In this document: one piece after another, positions 35,801-43,204 of the stretch | How positions within the stretch are numbered: position 1 is the first letter of the stretch | How the letters are laid out: every line of letters begins with the position of its first letter | Origin: Mesorhizobium carmichaelinearum | GTDB lineage: Bacteria; Pseudomonadota; Alphaproteobacteria; Rhizobiales; Rhizobiaceae | DNA length: 64,000 nucleotides | Direction: 5' to 3' | Assembly (NCBI RefSeq): GCF_900199455.1 | Contig: NZ_FZQR01000003.1 | Location: 434,001 to 498,000 of the forward strand | Translations under genes and position numbers: made by a program | The notes under the pieces: model-generated | Told to the model about the DNA's origin: nothing | Seen by the model: the letters and a program-made list of their open reading frames with translations, nothing else | Database searches by the model: none

Positions 35801-35928
35801 ACGGCGGCGTGACGCTGTTCGGGCTCGCCGATTTCATTTCGCGCGAGGTGGTGCGGCTGACCGCGTCGAAGCAGAAGCCGTTCTATTATGTCGGTGGCGT
35901 GGAGAATATCGTGTTGGCTGAGCCGTGA
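32896..35928 (+). CDS. Exported WD40-repeat caspase-like protein 2
   Basis: A 1010-residue protein. A signal peptide (cleavage near ASAVRA, about residue 31) is followed by about ten WD40 repeats (about 40-570; for example HTARIADLAFTPDGEDLVSA and ATYDLAFSPDGKTLAAGG). A linker with an Ig-like segment comes next, then a C-terminal caspase domain (about 745-1000) with H859 in VAGHGIN and C911 in LLDTCHAAN. The propeller probably binds a target or partner that positions the protease. The start at 32896 is 2 bases after the previous stop; ATG at 32926 would also leave a signal peptide. WD40-caspase fusions are known in bacteria, usually without a second caspase beside them. Confidence 0.9.
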   Translation: MGKAGISVRLMRACRWLAMAGALVTASAVRAEDAPDFHLDLDTGGHTARIADLAFTPDGEDLVSASDDKTIRIWDWQSGVTLRTIRGYLGNGNDGKIFAVAVSPDGKTIAAGGYFGAGLGDKPPYGDIRLFDFATGKIKALLKAADYATYDLAFSPDGKTLAAGGADGVVYLWKQDDKATSGWTLDRKLDADSWHIDKLAFAAGGTRLAATTTDNGIRLWDVAKGEEIALPADAEPLRDISVMALAASQDGSLFATGSKDGQVQLWHAVDGTLVRAMPKQDFLIGSLTFAKGSLLVASCGYRCADKHRSTVWNTDTGEKLRDYSGHDGTVYAGAVNADGSLVATAGGTRNAIQVWDPATGERKALLQGAGEPVTAIGLDAANGIIAWGNANPCPERVACPEQLGALDNKLELPTTERFFEDPQPLTEPGSFARATLTDGEWSLHATAGGKDALENAVLEIANGGKTVRSIENDATNGFVHSAFTLIDNGLGLITGGNDGTLLEYKAATARVSGEFTGHTGEINAMVASEKAGLLVTGSADQTVRLWNLTTHELIVSMFFAGSQWIAWMPQGYYYSSDEGDKLIGWHVNQGRDHEGRFIRAGQLKKYLWSPEMVRRAIILRSAKQAVKEMRPGVDNELQKLLQRKPPEFGIRLAEDQSQVRDGYVAVEITGAKEAGADVAGFSILSNSRNVGDVTTRSADGNHTIVEVPVEDGQNTIRITGTNEYGYLTERSVTALARKTEKAEAKGKLYVAVIGVDKYPFLTDACSGHACDLRYPVDDATEFLKVVAQKSAPLFSSMETLVLVNREALDESPDKAQQTYTVASADNIMEPDSHTIDDQLADFLDKPGEHDTTIVFVAGHGINIDEDYYFIPTDGRKQDAERWKRSSLVDWGDIQKSVERAKGMRFMLLDTCHAANAFNPRLEKDAQDARIVVFSATAANNTAAELPELGHGVFTYSILEGLRGKARTSDGGVTLFGLADFISREVVRLTASKQKPFYYVGGVENIVLAEP

Positions 35929-35945
35929 GGGGTCTGCGCCAAGTT

Positions 35946-36101
35946 GCCCCCCTCTGTCCTGCCGGACATCTCCCCCTCAAGGGGGGAGATCGGCTGTTAT
36001 CTTCGACTTCGCCAATCGCCAACGTCTCAAGCGATCAACCAGCGACGAAGAAACTAATCTCCCCCCTTGAGGGGGAGATGTCCGGCAGGACAGAGGGGGG
36101 C
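35946..36101. repeat. 156-bp element with 45-bp perfect inverted repeats
   Basis: The arms 35946-35990 and 36057-36101 are perfectly complementary over 45 bp, and each arm contains its own C-rich/G-rich hairpin. They are separated by 66 bp. The length is exactly 52 codons and the element lies in frame inside the 5' end of the Memo-CapA reading frame. This type of palindrome recurs in rhizobial intergenic DNA. Confidence 0.8.
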
Positions 36102-37799
36102 CGTCTCGCGCGATCGTGGCCCATTATCGCGGTAATGCTACTATTCCTCTTCACGTTGCCTTCCCACGCCTTCGCCGCCCCGATCGTTTGCCCACCCGGC
36201 ACCGAAAACTTTCCGCCTTTCTACGACGACGCCACGCTGTTCAAGGATTCCATCGCCAGCGTCGCCACGATCCAGCCCTCCAACCAGCGGCTGACCGGCA
36301 TCACCGTGCCGCATCATCTCTTGGCCGCCGACCTCGTGGCACTCGGCTTCCGGGCCGCGTCAGGCTTCCGCTACAAGCGCATCGTCATCCTGTCGCCGGA
36401 CCATTTCCACAAGACGCACAAGCTCTACGCCACCACGCTGCGCGGCTTCGACACCGTGCTTGGCCCGGTGTCCACCGACAGCGATGCCGTGCGTCTTCTC
36501 GAAACACATGGCGACATGGTCGAAGACTCCTGCCTGTTCGACAAGGAACATGGCGTGCGCGCCATGCTGCCGTTCCTGCACCATTACTTCCCTGAGGCGA
36601 AGATCGTGCCGGTGGCGATGTCGGTGAAGGCAAAGCGCGGCGATTGGGACAGGCTGGCCGAGGCGTTGAAACCCATCGTCGACCAGGACACGCTGATCGT
36701 CGAATCCACCGATTTCTCGCACTATCTGCCGCAGCATGATTCCAGGCGCTTCGACCAGCAGACGCTGAACATGCTGGCCGCCGGATCGCTCGACGGCATC
36801 GCCGCACTTCGCCAGCCAGATCATGCCGATTCCGTCGGCGCGCTCTACATCCAGACCAGGCTGCAGCGCGAATTGTTTGGCGCCCAGCCGCTGGTCATCG
36901 CCAACGAGAACTCACAGGAACATACGTCCGATTATGTCGAGCGCACCACCAGCTATGTCGTGGCGCTGTTCGGCGCCTTTGGCCCCGGCTTCGACAACCC
37001 GGCGCGGCCAAAGGACAGGATCTACTATCTTGCCGGCGACGTGAATTTCGGCCGTGCCATGAAGAAGATCCTGGTCCGCGACGGTGTCGCCGACAGGATC
37101 GTCGACAGCATCCTGGCGCTGACCGGATCGCGGCCGCTGATCGTCAATCTCGAAGGTGTCATCCTGCCCAACGTGCCGGAAGCGATCGACGACATGACGC
37201 TAGCCATGCCGGAGGATCTCGCCGCCAGCATGCTGAAGCGGCTGCATGTCGCCGGCGTCAGCCTTGCCAACAATCACGCCTATGATCTCGGCCCGTCCGG
37301 CTATGCCGAGACGCTGCGCGCCCTAGACGAGGCCGGCATCCCGCATTTCGGCCAGGGCGAGACGCTGGCGCTTGCCGATCTCGATCTCGTCGGCCTGACC
37401 GACATCGACACCAACGGTTCGAAAAACACCGACCTGTTGACCCCTGCCTTGCTCGACCGGCTGCTGCACGAGAACGCGCAGCGGCCAGTGGTCGCCTTCG
37501 TCCATTGGGGCCGCGAATACAAGACCGAACCTTCGGTGCGCGAAGACATGCTTGCCGATGAGATGCGGCTGCGCGGCGCTTCAGTTATTGTCGGCGGCCA
37601 TCCGCATGTGTCGAGCGAGGCGATCGTCCCGCTTGCCGGCGGCGATGTGGCGGAAGTCTATTCGCTCGGCAATTTCCTGTTCGACCAGAGCGCAGAGCGC
37701 TCGTCCGGATCGATGCTGGAACTGCGCGTCTTCGCCCAGGGCACGATCTTCACCCGCCTCATTCCGCTGCCCAACTATTTCGAGATGGGCCGCAAATAG
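36078..37799 (+). CDS. Memo-like (AmmeMemoRadiSam B) fused to CapA-like phosphoesterase
   Basis: About 573 residues. A signal peptide ends at SHAFA. The Memo-like domain (about 35-300) has ITVPHHLLAADLVALGF, ILSPDHFHKTHKLYATTL and ESTDFSHYLP, which carry putative metal-ligand His/Cys positions of the family. The CapA/PgsA-type domain (about 310-570) has GDVNFGRAMKK, SLANNHAYDLG, VHWGREY and GGHPHVSSEAI. Start choice is open. ATG 36078 has GAGG 5 bases upstream and lies inside the repeat; GTG 35925 overlaps the previous stop (GTGA) and keeps the frame; ATG 36135 gives a minimal signal peptide. The role is unknown; the product is probably exported. Confidence 0.8.
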   Translation: MSGRTEGGRLARSWPIIAVMLLFLFTLPSHAFAAPIVCPPGTENFPPFYDDATLFKDSIASVATIQPSNQRLTGITVPHHLLAADLVALGFRAASGFRYKRIVILSPDHFHKTHKLYATTLRGFDTVLGPVSTDSDAVRLLETHGDMVEDSCLFDKEHGVRAMLPFLHHYFPEAKIVPVAMSVKAKRGDWDRLAEALKPIVDQDTLIVESTDFSHYLPQHDSRRFDQQTLNMLAAGSLDGIAALRQPDHADSVGALYIQTRLQRELFGAQPLVIANENSQEHTSDYVERTTSYVVALFGAFGPGFDNPARPKDRIYYLAGDVNFGRAMKKILVRDGVADRIVDSILALTGSRPLIVNLEGVILPNVPEAIDDMTLAMPEDLAASMLKRLHVAGVSLANNHAYDLGPSGYAETLRALDEAGIPHFGQGETLALADLDLVGLTDIDTNGSKNTDLLTPALLDRLLHENAQRPVVAFVHWGREYKTEPSVREDMLADEMRLRGASVIVGGHPHVSSEAIVPLAGGDVAEVYSLGNFLFDQSAERSSGSMLELRVFAQGTIFTRLIPLPNYFEMGRK

Positions 37800-37813
37800 C
37801 GTCTGCCCGACCA

Positions 37814-37954
37814 AGGTATGTTGAGATTCAGGTCAGGCCGAGTCGAAAACGGTGGTTACCGAGAACCGGAGCGGAGCGTACTTAAGCACGTGAGCACCGG
37901 AAGCGCAGGGAACCTCCGTTTGGAGGCCGGCCTCACCTGAATATCGACATACCT
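37814..37954. repeat. Palindromic intergenic repeat, copy B (141 bp)
   Basis: Terminal inverted repeats of 27 bp match at 24 positions (AGGTATGT.GA.ATTCAGGT type). The internal hairpin CGTACTT/AAGCACG matches copy A (3923-4064) with one G-T change. It lies between the convergent Memo-CapA and MORN genes. Its edge forms the TAG stop of the MORN gene (37953-37955). Confidence 0.75.
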
Positions 37955-39779
37955 AGCCGCAGCCGGCCATCTGGCGAGGCAAATAGCACGCCGCCGGCTC
38001 GGTCTTGGTCTCGAACAGCGACTGCTTCGGCCGGAAATAGAAGAAGGTCACCGGCTTGCTCTCGCGCACGCTGCCGTCGGCGAAATGCGCGGCGATGCTG
38101 AAACTGTGGATCGACGACATCGCCGACCACATTTTCAGCCGTGCCGTGTAGGCGCTGACATTCTTGTTGCCGCGCACCGGCATGGCGATCGTGTAGTCGT
38201 GCTTGCCGATCGGGAATTCGATGTTCTGGTAGCGCATCGCTTCCGGGCTGCCGCCACCGCCATCGCCGCATTCGGCCATCGATTCAGGGGTCTCGAAGAC
38301 AGCCATGGTCATCTGGGCACGGAAGGGCTCGCTCTGCTGGTAGACATTGCCCTGATCGTCGGCCCAGGAATAGTCCAACTTGCCGATCGCATTCAGCGTC
38401 ATCGCCTGGTTGAAATTGCCGAGATAGTCGCCGACCTCGCCGAACTTGATCTTGTTGGTGAGCTGGCTGCGGCAGACATTGAGACTGTCGACCGAGGGAC
38501 AGGGAAAACGCCCCGTTTCCAGGCTCGCCGTATCGACGCCGGCCTCGTCGAGCACGCTCTTGATCGACACGTCGACGCCATCGCCGAAACCACCGATGTC
38601 CTTAGTGAACATGCGGCTAGGCTGGCCGGTCGGATTGCCTTCCTCGTCCACCGTGGTGAACTGGATCGACATCTTCATGTCCTTGGCGTCGCCCCAGCCA
38701 TTGTTGAGAACAGAGAAATCCGGCCGGAAGCCGATGCAGCCGAAATGCTCGGAGATCGACAGCATCGGCTTGCGGTAGGCATCGCTTGCCGCGACCTTCA
38801 TTTCCAGACTGTCGAGCTTGACCCTGGACTCGTCTGTCGTCTTCAGGTCGACCTCGGCAAAGGCCGGCGTGTCCTCCCAATCCGGACCGTCATAGACATT
38901 GGTGGTGTTGACCGTGCCGGTGCCGTTCCAGGCGTCATTGTAAAGATTATCCGCGGGATAGATCGCGATGTCCTCGTCCCGCACCAGATGCTGGTATTGT
39001 GTCTGGGCCTGCTGCGTCATGCGCTGGTCGACGATGACGCCGATCTCGACCTTGTCGGCATCGCCGCCGCCGGCCTGCGCCTTGAGCAGTCCGCCGACCC
39101 TGGCATCGGCCAGAACGTCCGGGCGCGAACCGTCGACTTCCTTGCCCATCGCCCATTGCGATTCATAGACGGTGCCGCCGGCGAGCCGTGTCTGGCCCTT
39201 GCCGTTCTTCAGCCCTCCGACAAAAGAGCCGGCGAAGATCTCGCCTGTCTTCGACAGCAACCGGCCCTCGCCATTCGGGATGCCGTCAACGAATTGGCCT
39301 TCATAGCGGTTGCCGTCGGCATCGATATGAATACCTTTTCCGTCGAGTTCTCCTGAAAGCCAATGGCCGTCGAAAACCTCGCCCGAGCGCAGTTCGAGCC
39401 GGCCTTGCCCATCGGGCCGGCCGTTCCTGACATCGCCGAAATAGCTGGAATAGACGGTCTTCGGATCATAGCTCGCCGAGCCGCGCACCCGCCACACCAG
39501 CCTGCCCTTGCCGTTGATGGTACCGTCCTGGCCGATCGTCTTGTCGGGCGACTGGCCCGGTGCCGGCTCCCAGACGAAGTCGAGGTTTTTCTCGGGATGA
39601 AAGTCCCAGACACGCACGGTCCTGCGCAGCACGGAGCGTGTGTCGGCCTGATAGAGGATCTGCACGCGCTCCGCCCAGGCGCCGCCGACTGGGGCGGGAT
39701 CGGCGAAAGCCGTCGAAAGCATCAGCGTGGCCAGCGTCGATGCGGCCGCGACCCCGAACACTACCCTTGCCCGCGCCAT
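37953..39779 (-). CDS. Exported MORN-repeat protein
   Basis: A 608-residue protein with a signal peptide (MARARVVFGVAAASTLATLM, ending TAFA). About four MORN repeats lie near residues 120-230: YFGDVRNGRPDGQGRLEL, FDGHWLSGELDGKGIHID, YEGQFVDGIPNGEGRLLS and FAGSFVGGLKNGKGQTRL. A large C-terminal region (about 270-608) with several Cys and no recognised domain follows. MORN repeats bind lipids or proteins. It is convergent with Memo-CapA and precedes two exported proteases, so it may belong to the same envelope system. The start at 39779 gives the signal peptide and has AAGGG upstream. Confidence 0.82.
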   Translation of the reverse strand: MARARVVFGVAAASTLATLMLSTAFADPAPVGGAWAERVQILYQADTRSVLRRTVRVWDFHPEKNLDFVWEPAPGQSPDKTIGQDGTINGKGRLVWRVRGSASYDPKTVYSSYFGDVRNGRPDGQGRLELRSGEVFDGHWLSGELDGKGIHIDADGNRYEGQFVDGIPNGEGRLLSKTGEIFAGSFVGGLKNGKGQTRLAGGTVYESQWAMGKEVDGSRPDVLADARVGGLLKAQAGGGDADKVEIGVIVDQRMTQQAQTQYQHLVRDEDIAIYPADNLYNDAWNGTGTVNTTNVYDGPDWEDTPAFAEVDLKTTDESRVKLDSLEMKVAASDAYRKPMLSISEHFGCIGFRPDFSVLNNGWGDAKDMKMSIQFTTVDEEGNPTGQPSRMFTKDIGGFGDGVDVSIKSVLDEAGVDTASLETGRFPCPSVDSLNVCRSQLTNKIKFGEVGDYLGNFNQAMTLNAIGKLDYSWADDQGNVYQQSEPFRAQMTMAVFETPESMAECGDGGGGSPEAMRYQNIEFPIGKHDYTIAMPVRGNKNVSAYTARLKMWSAMSSIHSFSIAAHFADGSVRESKPVTFFYFRPKQSLFETKTEPAACYLPRQMAGCG

Positions 39780-39928
39780 CCCTTGAACCCCTTGGATGCC
39801 TCGCCCTCTTGGCAAGCCAAGCGTAGTCGGCGCGCCTGCCGCGTGCAAGAGAAGCCGCGCGGAAGGATCGGCACGAAAAAGGCGGCGGGATTGCTCCGCC
39901 GCCGTTTTTGTAACTGCTTGTACGCGTG

Positions 39929-41023
39929 TTATTTGTACAGGCTGTTGATCCACTGCACGTTGGCGGCGTTCAGGCGCACGGCGGTGTTCGCGTCGGGGCT
40001 TTCCGCCACGTTGACGCCGGTGATGATGCGCTGCTTGGACTTGGTGTCATAGGCATAGACCGAGCTGCCGCTCGACCCCGGGAACGTATCGCAGTCATAC
40101 TGGAAATATTCCGGAGCGATGTTCTCGGCATGCACTTCGCAGCTTGCCTTCCACATCGTGCCCATCGGCTTGTCGCCGGGATAGCCGACGAGGTTGGCGG
40201 TGAAGTCGCCGAGATCGTCATAGTTGGCGTAGCCCAGCCAGCCGAGGTTGGTGCCGACATCCTGCTTCAGCGTGATGATGCCGAGGTCCCACGGGATCAC
40301 CGAACCGTAATAGCCCTGGTAGTTGTCGATGAAGCCCTGCAGCACATAGGCGCTTTCAAAGGTGAAAGCGCCGAACGGTGCGTCGTCGGCGGTGCTGCCG
40401 TTGAGGCCTGGCACGAACAGATATTCAGAGAGCCAGTCCTTGTCCTCATGGCTGTAGAGGCAGTGCGCCGCGGTGAGCACCGTGCGCGGGCCGATCAGCG
40501 TCGCCGAACAGCTGCCATAGCTGCCTGTCTTCGCCGACTTGGCTTCGAGATAGCCGATTGCCGAGAACGGATAGGTCTTGGTGTTCTTGACCTGCTCGCG
40601 ATCGTCAGGGCCGAAAACCTGGCGGCCGGCTTCGCCTTCGCCGAGACCGGGATCCTCGGTCTTGCGCTGAGCCCCCTCCGCGCCATTGGCCGGAGCGTTC
40701 AGTTCCTTGATGATGAGCTCGCGCAGCGCTTCGCTCGGCTCGATCTTGATCTCCTTGCCGTCGGCGGACCGTCCGACGATGCCATAGGATTTGACAGCCG
40801 TCTTCTCGTCGGTGAGCGGCGCGGCGCGGTTGTCTTCGTCAGTAAGTTTCGGTGTCGTGATCGGTTTTGCCCGACCGGCCTTGAAGTCGCCTGAAGATAC
40901 GTCCCGCATGCTTTCGCCATTACCGGCACTGGCGGAACCAGGGTCAGCGGCCAAGACCGGGACCGTCCACATTGCGGTGGAAAGCAATGCAGACGCAATG
41001 AGTGCGTTTGTCAGTTTTGTCAT
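39929..41023 (-). CDS. Exported V8-like (glutamyl endopeptidase type) serine protease
   Basis: A 364-residue protein with a signal peptide (MTKLTNALIASALLSTAMWT, ending VLAA) and a pro-region of about 120 residues. The trypsin-fold domain starts around YPFSAIGYLEA. Catalytic His187 is in VLTAAHC, Asp is in WDLGIITL, and Ser is in FPGSSGSSVY. The pattern with GxSGSS and the lack of the usual disulfide set point to the V8/S1B group rather than S1A. It cleaves proteins outside the cytoplasm, possibly after acidic residues. It is divergent from the trypsin-like gene at 41423 and sits 149 bases upstream of the MORN gene on the same strand. Confidence 0.88.
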   Translation of the reverse strand: MTKLTNALIASALLSTAMWTVPVLAADPGSASAGNGESMRDVSSGDFKAGRAKPITTPKLTDEDNRAAPLTDEKTAVKSYGIVGRSADGKEIKIEPSEALRELIIKELNAPANGAEGAQRKTEDPGLGEGEAGRQVFGPDDREQVKNTKTYPFSAIGYLEAKSAKTGSYGSCSATLIGPRTVLTAAHCLYSHEDKDWLSEYLFVPGLNGSTADDAPFGAFTFESAYVLQGFIDNYQGYYGSVIPWDLGIITLKQDVGTNLGWLGYANYDDLGDFTANLVGYPGDKPMGTMWKASCEVHAENIAPEYFQYDCDTFPGSSGSSVYAYDTKSKQRIITGVNVAESPDANTAVRLNAANVQWINSLYK

Positions 41024-41422
41024 GGTGAGACTCTCCCAAAAGTCAGCAAGGACTGGATCAAAATACAGAAATATTGTCGAGATCGTGGTGGTACCGAAAA
41101 AATGGTTAAAGCTATCGGCGCACGTACCGGATCGTTGTTTGCCACGGTCAATCTAAGCCCCCGCCAAAAGACCCTATCGCGACATACTGCCTAAAATAAT
41201 CCAAGATTGGCAATGACAAATCGCTTCCACGTAGCCCGTGGGGGGCTATAGGGTTTTGTGCGGGTTCTGCTCGCGGGCACGGTTAGCAAAAGTGGGATTC
41301 GGTTTTGTGACCGATCGCGCGCCGTTTCGATACGGCACGCGTGCGGATCGCTGAACCGGCAACACCTCCTTGCACAATGCCCGGCGTCGATCTGCGCGGG
41401 AGAATTGTCTCAGGAGGTTCAG
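41024..41422. promoter_or_regulatory. Divergent promoter region between two protease genes
   Basis: A 399-bp region between the minus-strand V8-like and plus-strand trypsin-like protease genes. No coding frame is convincing. AT-rich tracts near 41060-41115 and 41190-41265 are likely promoters. The shared region could allow co-regulation of the two proteases. Confidence 0.45.
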
Positions 41423-42520
41423 GTGCACATCACAAATCGGTTCGGGCCAATCGTTGCCGCATCGCTGCTTGGCTTTGCCGCTGCCATTACTTCAATCAAC
41501 ACCGGCCTGGCGGATGAAAACACCGCAAGGCCTGAAGCGGCGGTCTCGCCGATGCAGCGGGTGACCGAGGCCAGGGCCAAGGCAGCGGCGGAGAATCCCG
41601 ACGGCGCCGACCGGGTCTATGGCGGCAACCAGGCCGAAAAGGGCGCCTATCCTTTCCAGGTCGCGCTGCTCACCACCGCCAGGCTGGACGAGAACCCGGC
41701 CTCGCAGGCCAATGCGCAATTCTGCGGCGGCAGCCTGATCGCGCCGCAATGGGTGCTGACGGCGGCGCACTGCCTTAACGACAAGGGCAAGCCGATCTCG
41801 CCAGACGCGGTCACCGTGCTGACCGGCGCCACCGACCTCAGCGAAGGCAAGCGCCACAAGGTGCTGCAGGTCATCGTCAACGAGGGCTACAGCGAGCAGA
41901 CGCTCGACAACGACCTTGGCCTGCTCCGGCTTGCCGAGCCGGCCGATGCGCCGACCATCAAGCTCACCCATGACGCGACCCCCGACACCGGCAAGACCAC
42001 CGTCACCGGCTGGGGCAAGATGCAGGACGGGACGTTCCCGACGACGCTGATGGTCGCCGATCTCGATCTGCAGCCGAACAGCGCCTGCAACAGCGGCATC
42101 AAGGCCATCTATGCGCATGATCTGAAGGCGGCGCTTGGCGATCTGTCTCACCGCATGCGCTATTCGGAAAAGGGCATCGATGCCGCCGCCAACGCGATTG
42201 CCGCCGACATGACCGACCCGCTGACCGGCAACATGATCTGCGCCGGCACCACCAGCGGCGTGCGAGACGCCTGCAACGGCGACAGCGGCGGCCCGCTGTT
42301 CATGACCGGCGCCGGCGGCCCGGTCCAGGTCGGCGTCGTCAGCTGGGGCGAAGGCCCGGCCGACGGCAGCGCGGCCTGCGGCCATAAGGACGCCTATGGC
42401 ATCTACACGCGGCTGGCCAACTATGGCGGCTGGATCGAGGCGAAGATGAAGACCCCTGCTCCGGCGCCGGAAAAGCCGAAAGCCGGGCTCGGCACCGCCC
42501 AGAAGCCCAAAACGCCCTGA
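41423..42520 (+). CDS. Exported trypsin-like (S1A) serine protease
   Basis: A 365-residue chymotrypsin-family protease with the triad H116 (TAAHC), D164 (DNDLGLLRL) and S288 (GDSGGPL). A signal peptide ends near LADE, and a short pro-segment leads to RVYGGNQAEKGAYPFQVAL, the usual activation junction (R-V/I-x-GG). The Asp about six residues before the catalytic Ser (DACNGDSGG) suggests trypsin-like Arg/Lys specificity. The start is GTG at 41423, chosen for CAGGAGG 5 bases upstream; longer starts lack a signal peptide. The Pro/Lys-rich C-terminus is unusual. Activation by cleavage could link it to the nearby caspases. Confidence 0.9.
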   Translation: MHITNRFGPIVAASLLGFAAAITSINTGLADENTARPEAAVSPMQRVTEARAKAAAENPDGADRVYGGNQAEKGAYPFQVALLTTARLDENPASQANAQFCGGSLIAPQWVLTAAHCLNDKGKPISPDAVTVLTGATDLSEGKRHKVLQVIVNEGYSEQTLDNDLGLLRLAEPADAPTIKLTHDATPDTGKTTVTGWGKMQDGTFPTTLMVADLDLQPNSACNSGIKAIYAHDLKAALGDLSHRMRYSEKGIDAAANAIAADMTDPLTGNMICAGTTSGVRDACNGDSGGPLFMTGAGGPVQVGVVSWGEGPADGSAACGHKDAYGIYTRLANYGGWIEAKMKTPAPAPEKPKAGLGTAQKPKTP

Positions 42521-42546
42521 CGCCGGCGCGATCCCGGGGAAAGCGC

Positions 42547-43053
42547 GTGTCTGCCACCTTCACAGTCAGGCGCGCCACACCGCAGGACGAAGCCGGGGTA
42601 AGTGCGTTGCTGCTCGCTTCCTACCCCGGCTCGATGCGCACGGCGTACGATGAGGCCATTCTCGAGGGCGCGCTGCCTTTGATCACACGCGCGAACCCGG
42701 CACTGCTTTCTTCAGGCACCTACTATCTCGCGGCAAATGACGATGACCTTGCCGTCGGCTGCGGCGGTTGGTCCCGGGAACTGCCAGGAAGCTCCGAGGT
42801 GACGCCCGGCCTCGCGCATATCAGGCATTTCGCCACACATCCCGAGTGGTTGCGTCGAGGGATAGGGCGCGAATTGTACCGGCGTTGCGAGGAAGATGCC
42901 CGGTCGTCCGGCGTGTGCCGTTTCGAATGCCAGGCCAGCCTCAACGCGGAGGGGTTCTATGCCGCCTTGGGCTTTCGAGCGGTGAGACGGATCGAACTGC
43001 GCATTGGCCCTGGGCCGATGTTGCCCTCCATCCTCATGGAGCGGGCCATCTGA
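42547..43053 (+). CDS. GNAT family N-acetyltransferase
   Basis: A 168-residue acetyltransferase with the acetyl-CoA motif A region HIRHFATHPEWLRRGIGREL (RRGIGR as the Q/RxxGxG/A loop) and motif B at SLNAEGFYAALGFRAV. The substrate is unknown; the RHFATHPEW form occurs in small-molecule acetyltransferases. The start is GTG at 42547 with GGGGAAAG upstream. It lies 26 bases after the trypsin gene and may be co-transcribed with it. Confidence 0.87.
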   Translation: MSATFTVRRATPQDEAGVSALLLASYPGSMRTAYDEAILEGALPLITRANPALLSSGTYYLAANDDDLAVGCGGWSRELPGSSEVTPGLAHIRHFATHPEWLRRGIGRELYRRCEEDARSSGVCRFECQASLNAEGFYAALGFRAVRRIELRIGPGPMLPSILMERAI

Positions 43054-43151
43054 CGACGAAATCCTCTGGCCCACGACCGACGGGTGCGGGCAACCGTGGC
43101 AAACCAAACGTCCGGAGGTCGGCGCTCCGCTCCCTCGCGCCATTTGAGGCC

Positions 43152-43186
43152 CAACAAACGGCGAGAGAGACCCTCGCCGTTTGTTG
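43152..43186. terminator. Strong bidirectional terminator hairpin
   Basis: A perfect 14-bp stem (CAACAAACGGCGAG / CTCGCCGTTTGTTG) with a 7-base loop, between the convergent GNAT and aldo/keto reductase genes. Confidence 0.65.
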
Positions 43187-43204
43187 CCGGCTTGTCGGAC
43201 AAGC

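Noticed and set aside
38085..39356. A 423-codon plus-strand frame opposite the MORN gene
   Set aside because: Antisense shadow; the opposite strand encodes clear MORN repeats and a signal peptide.
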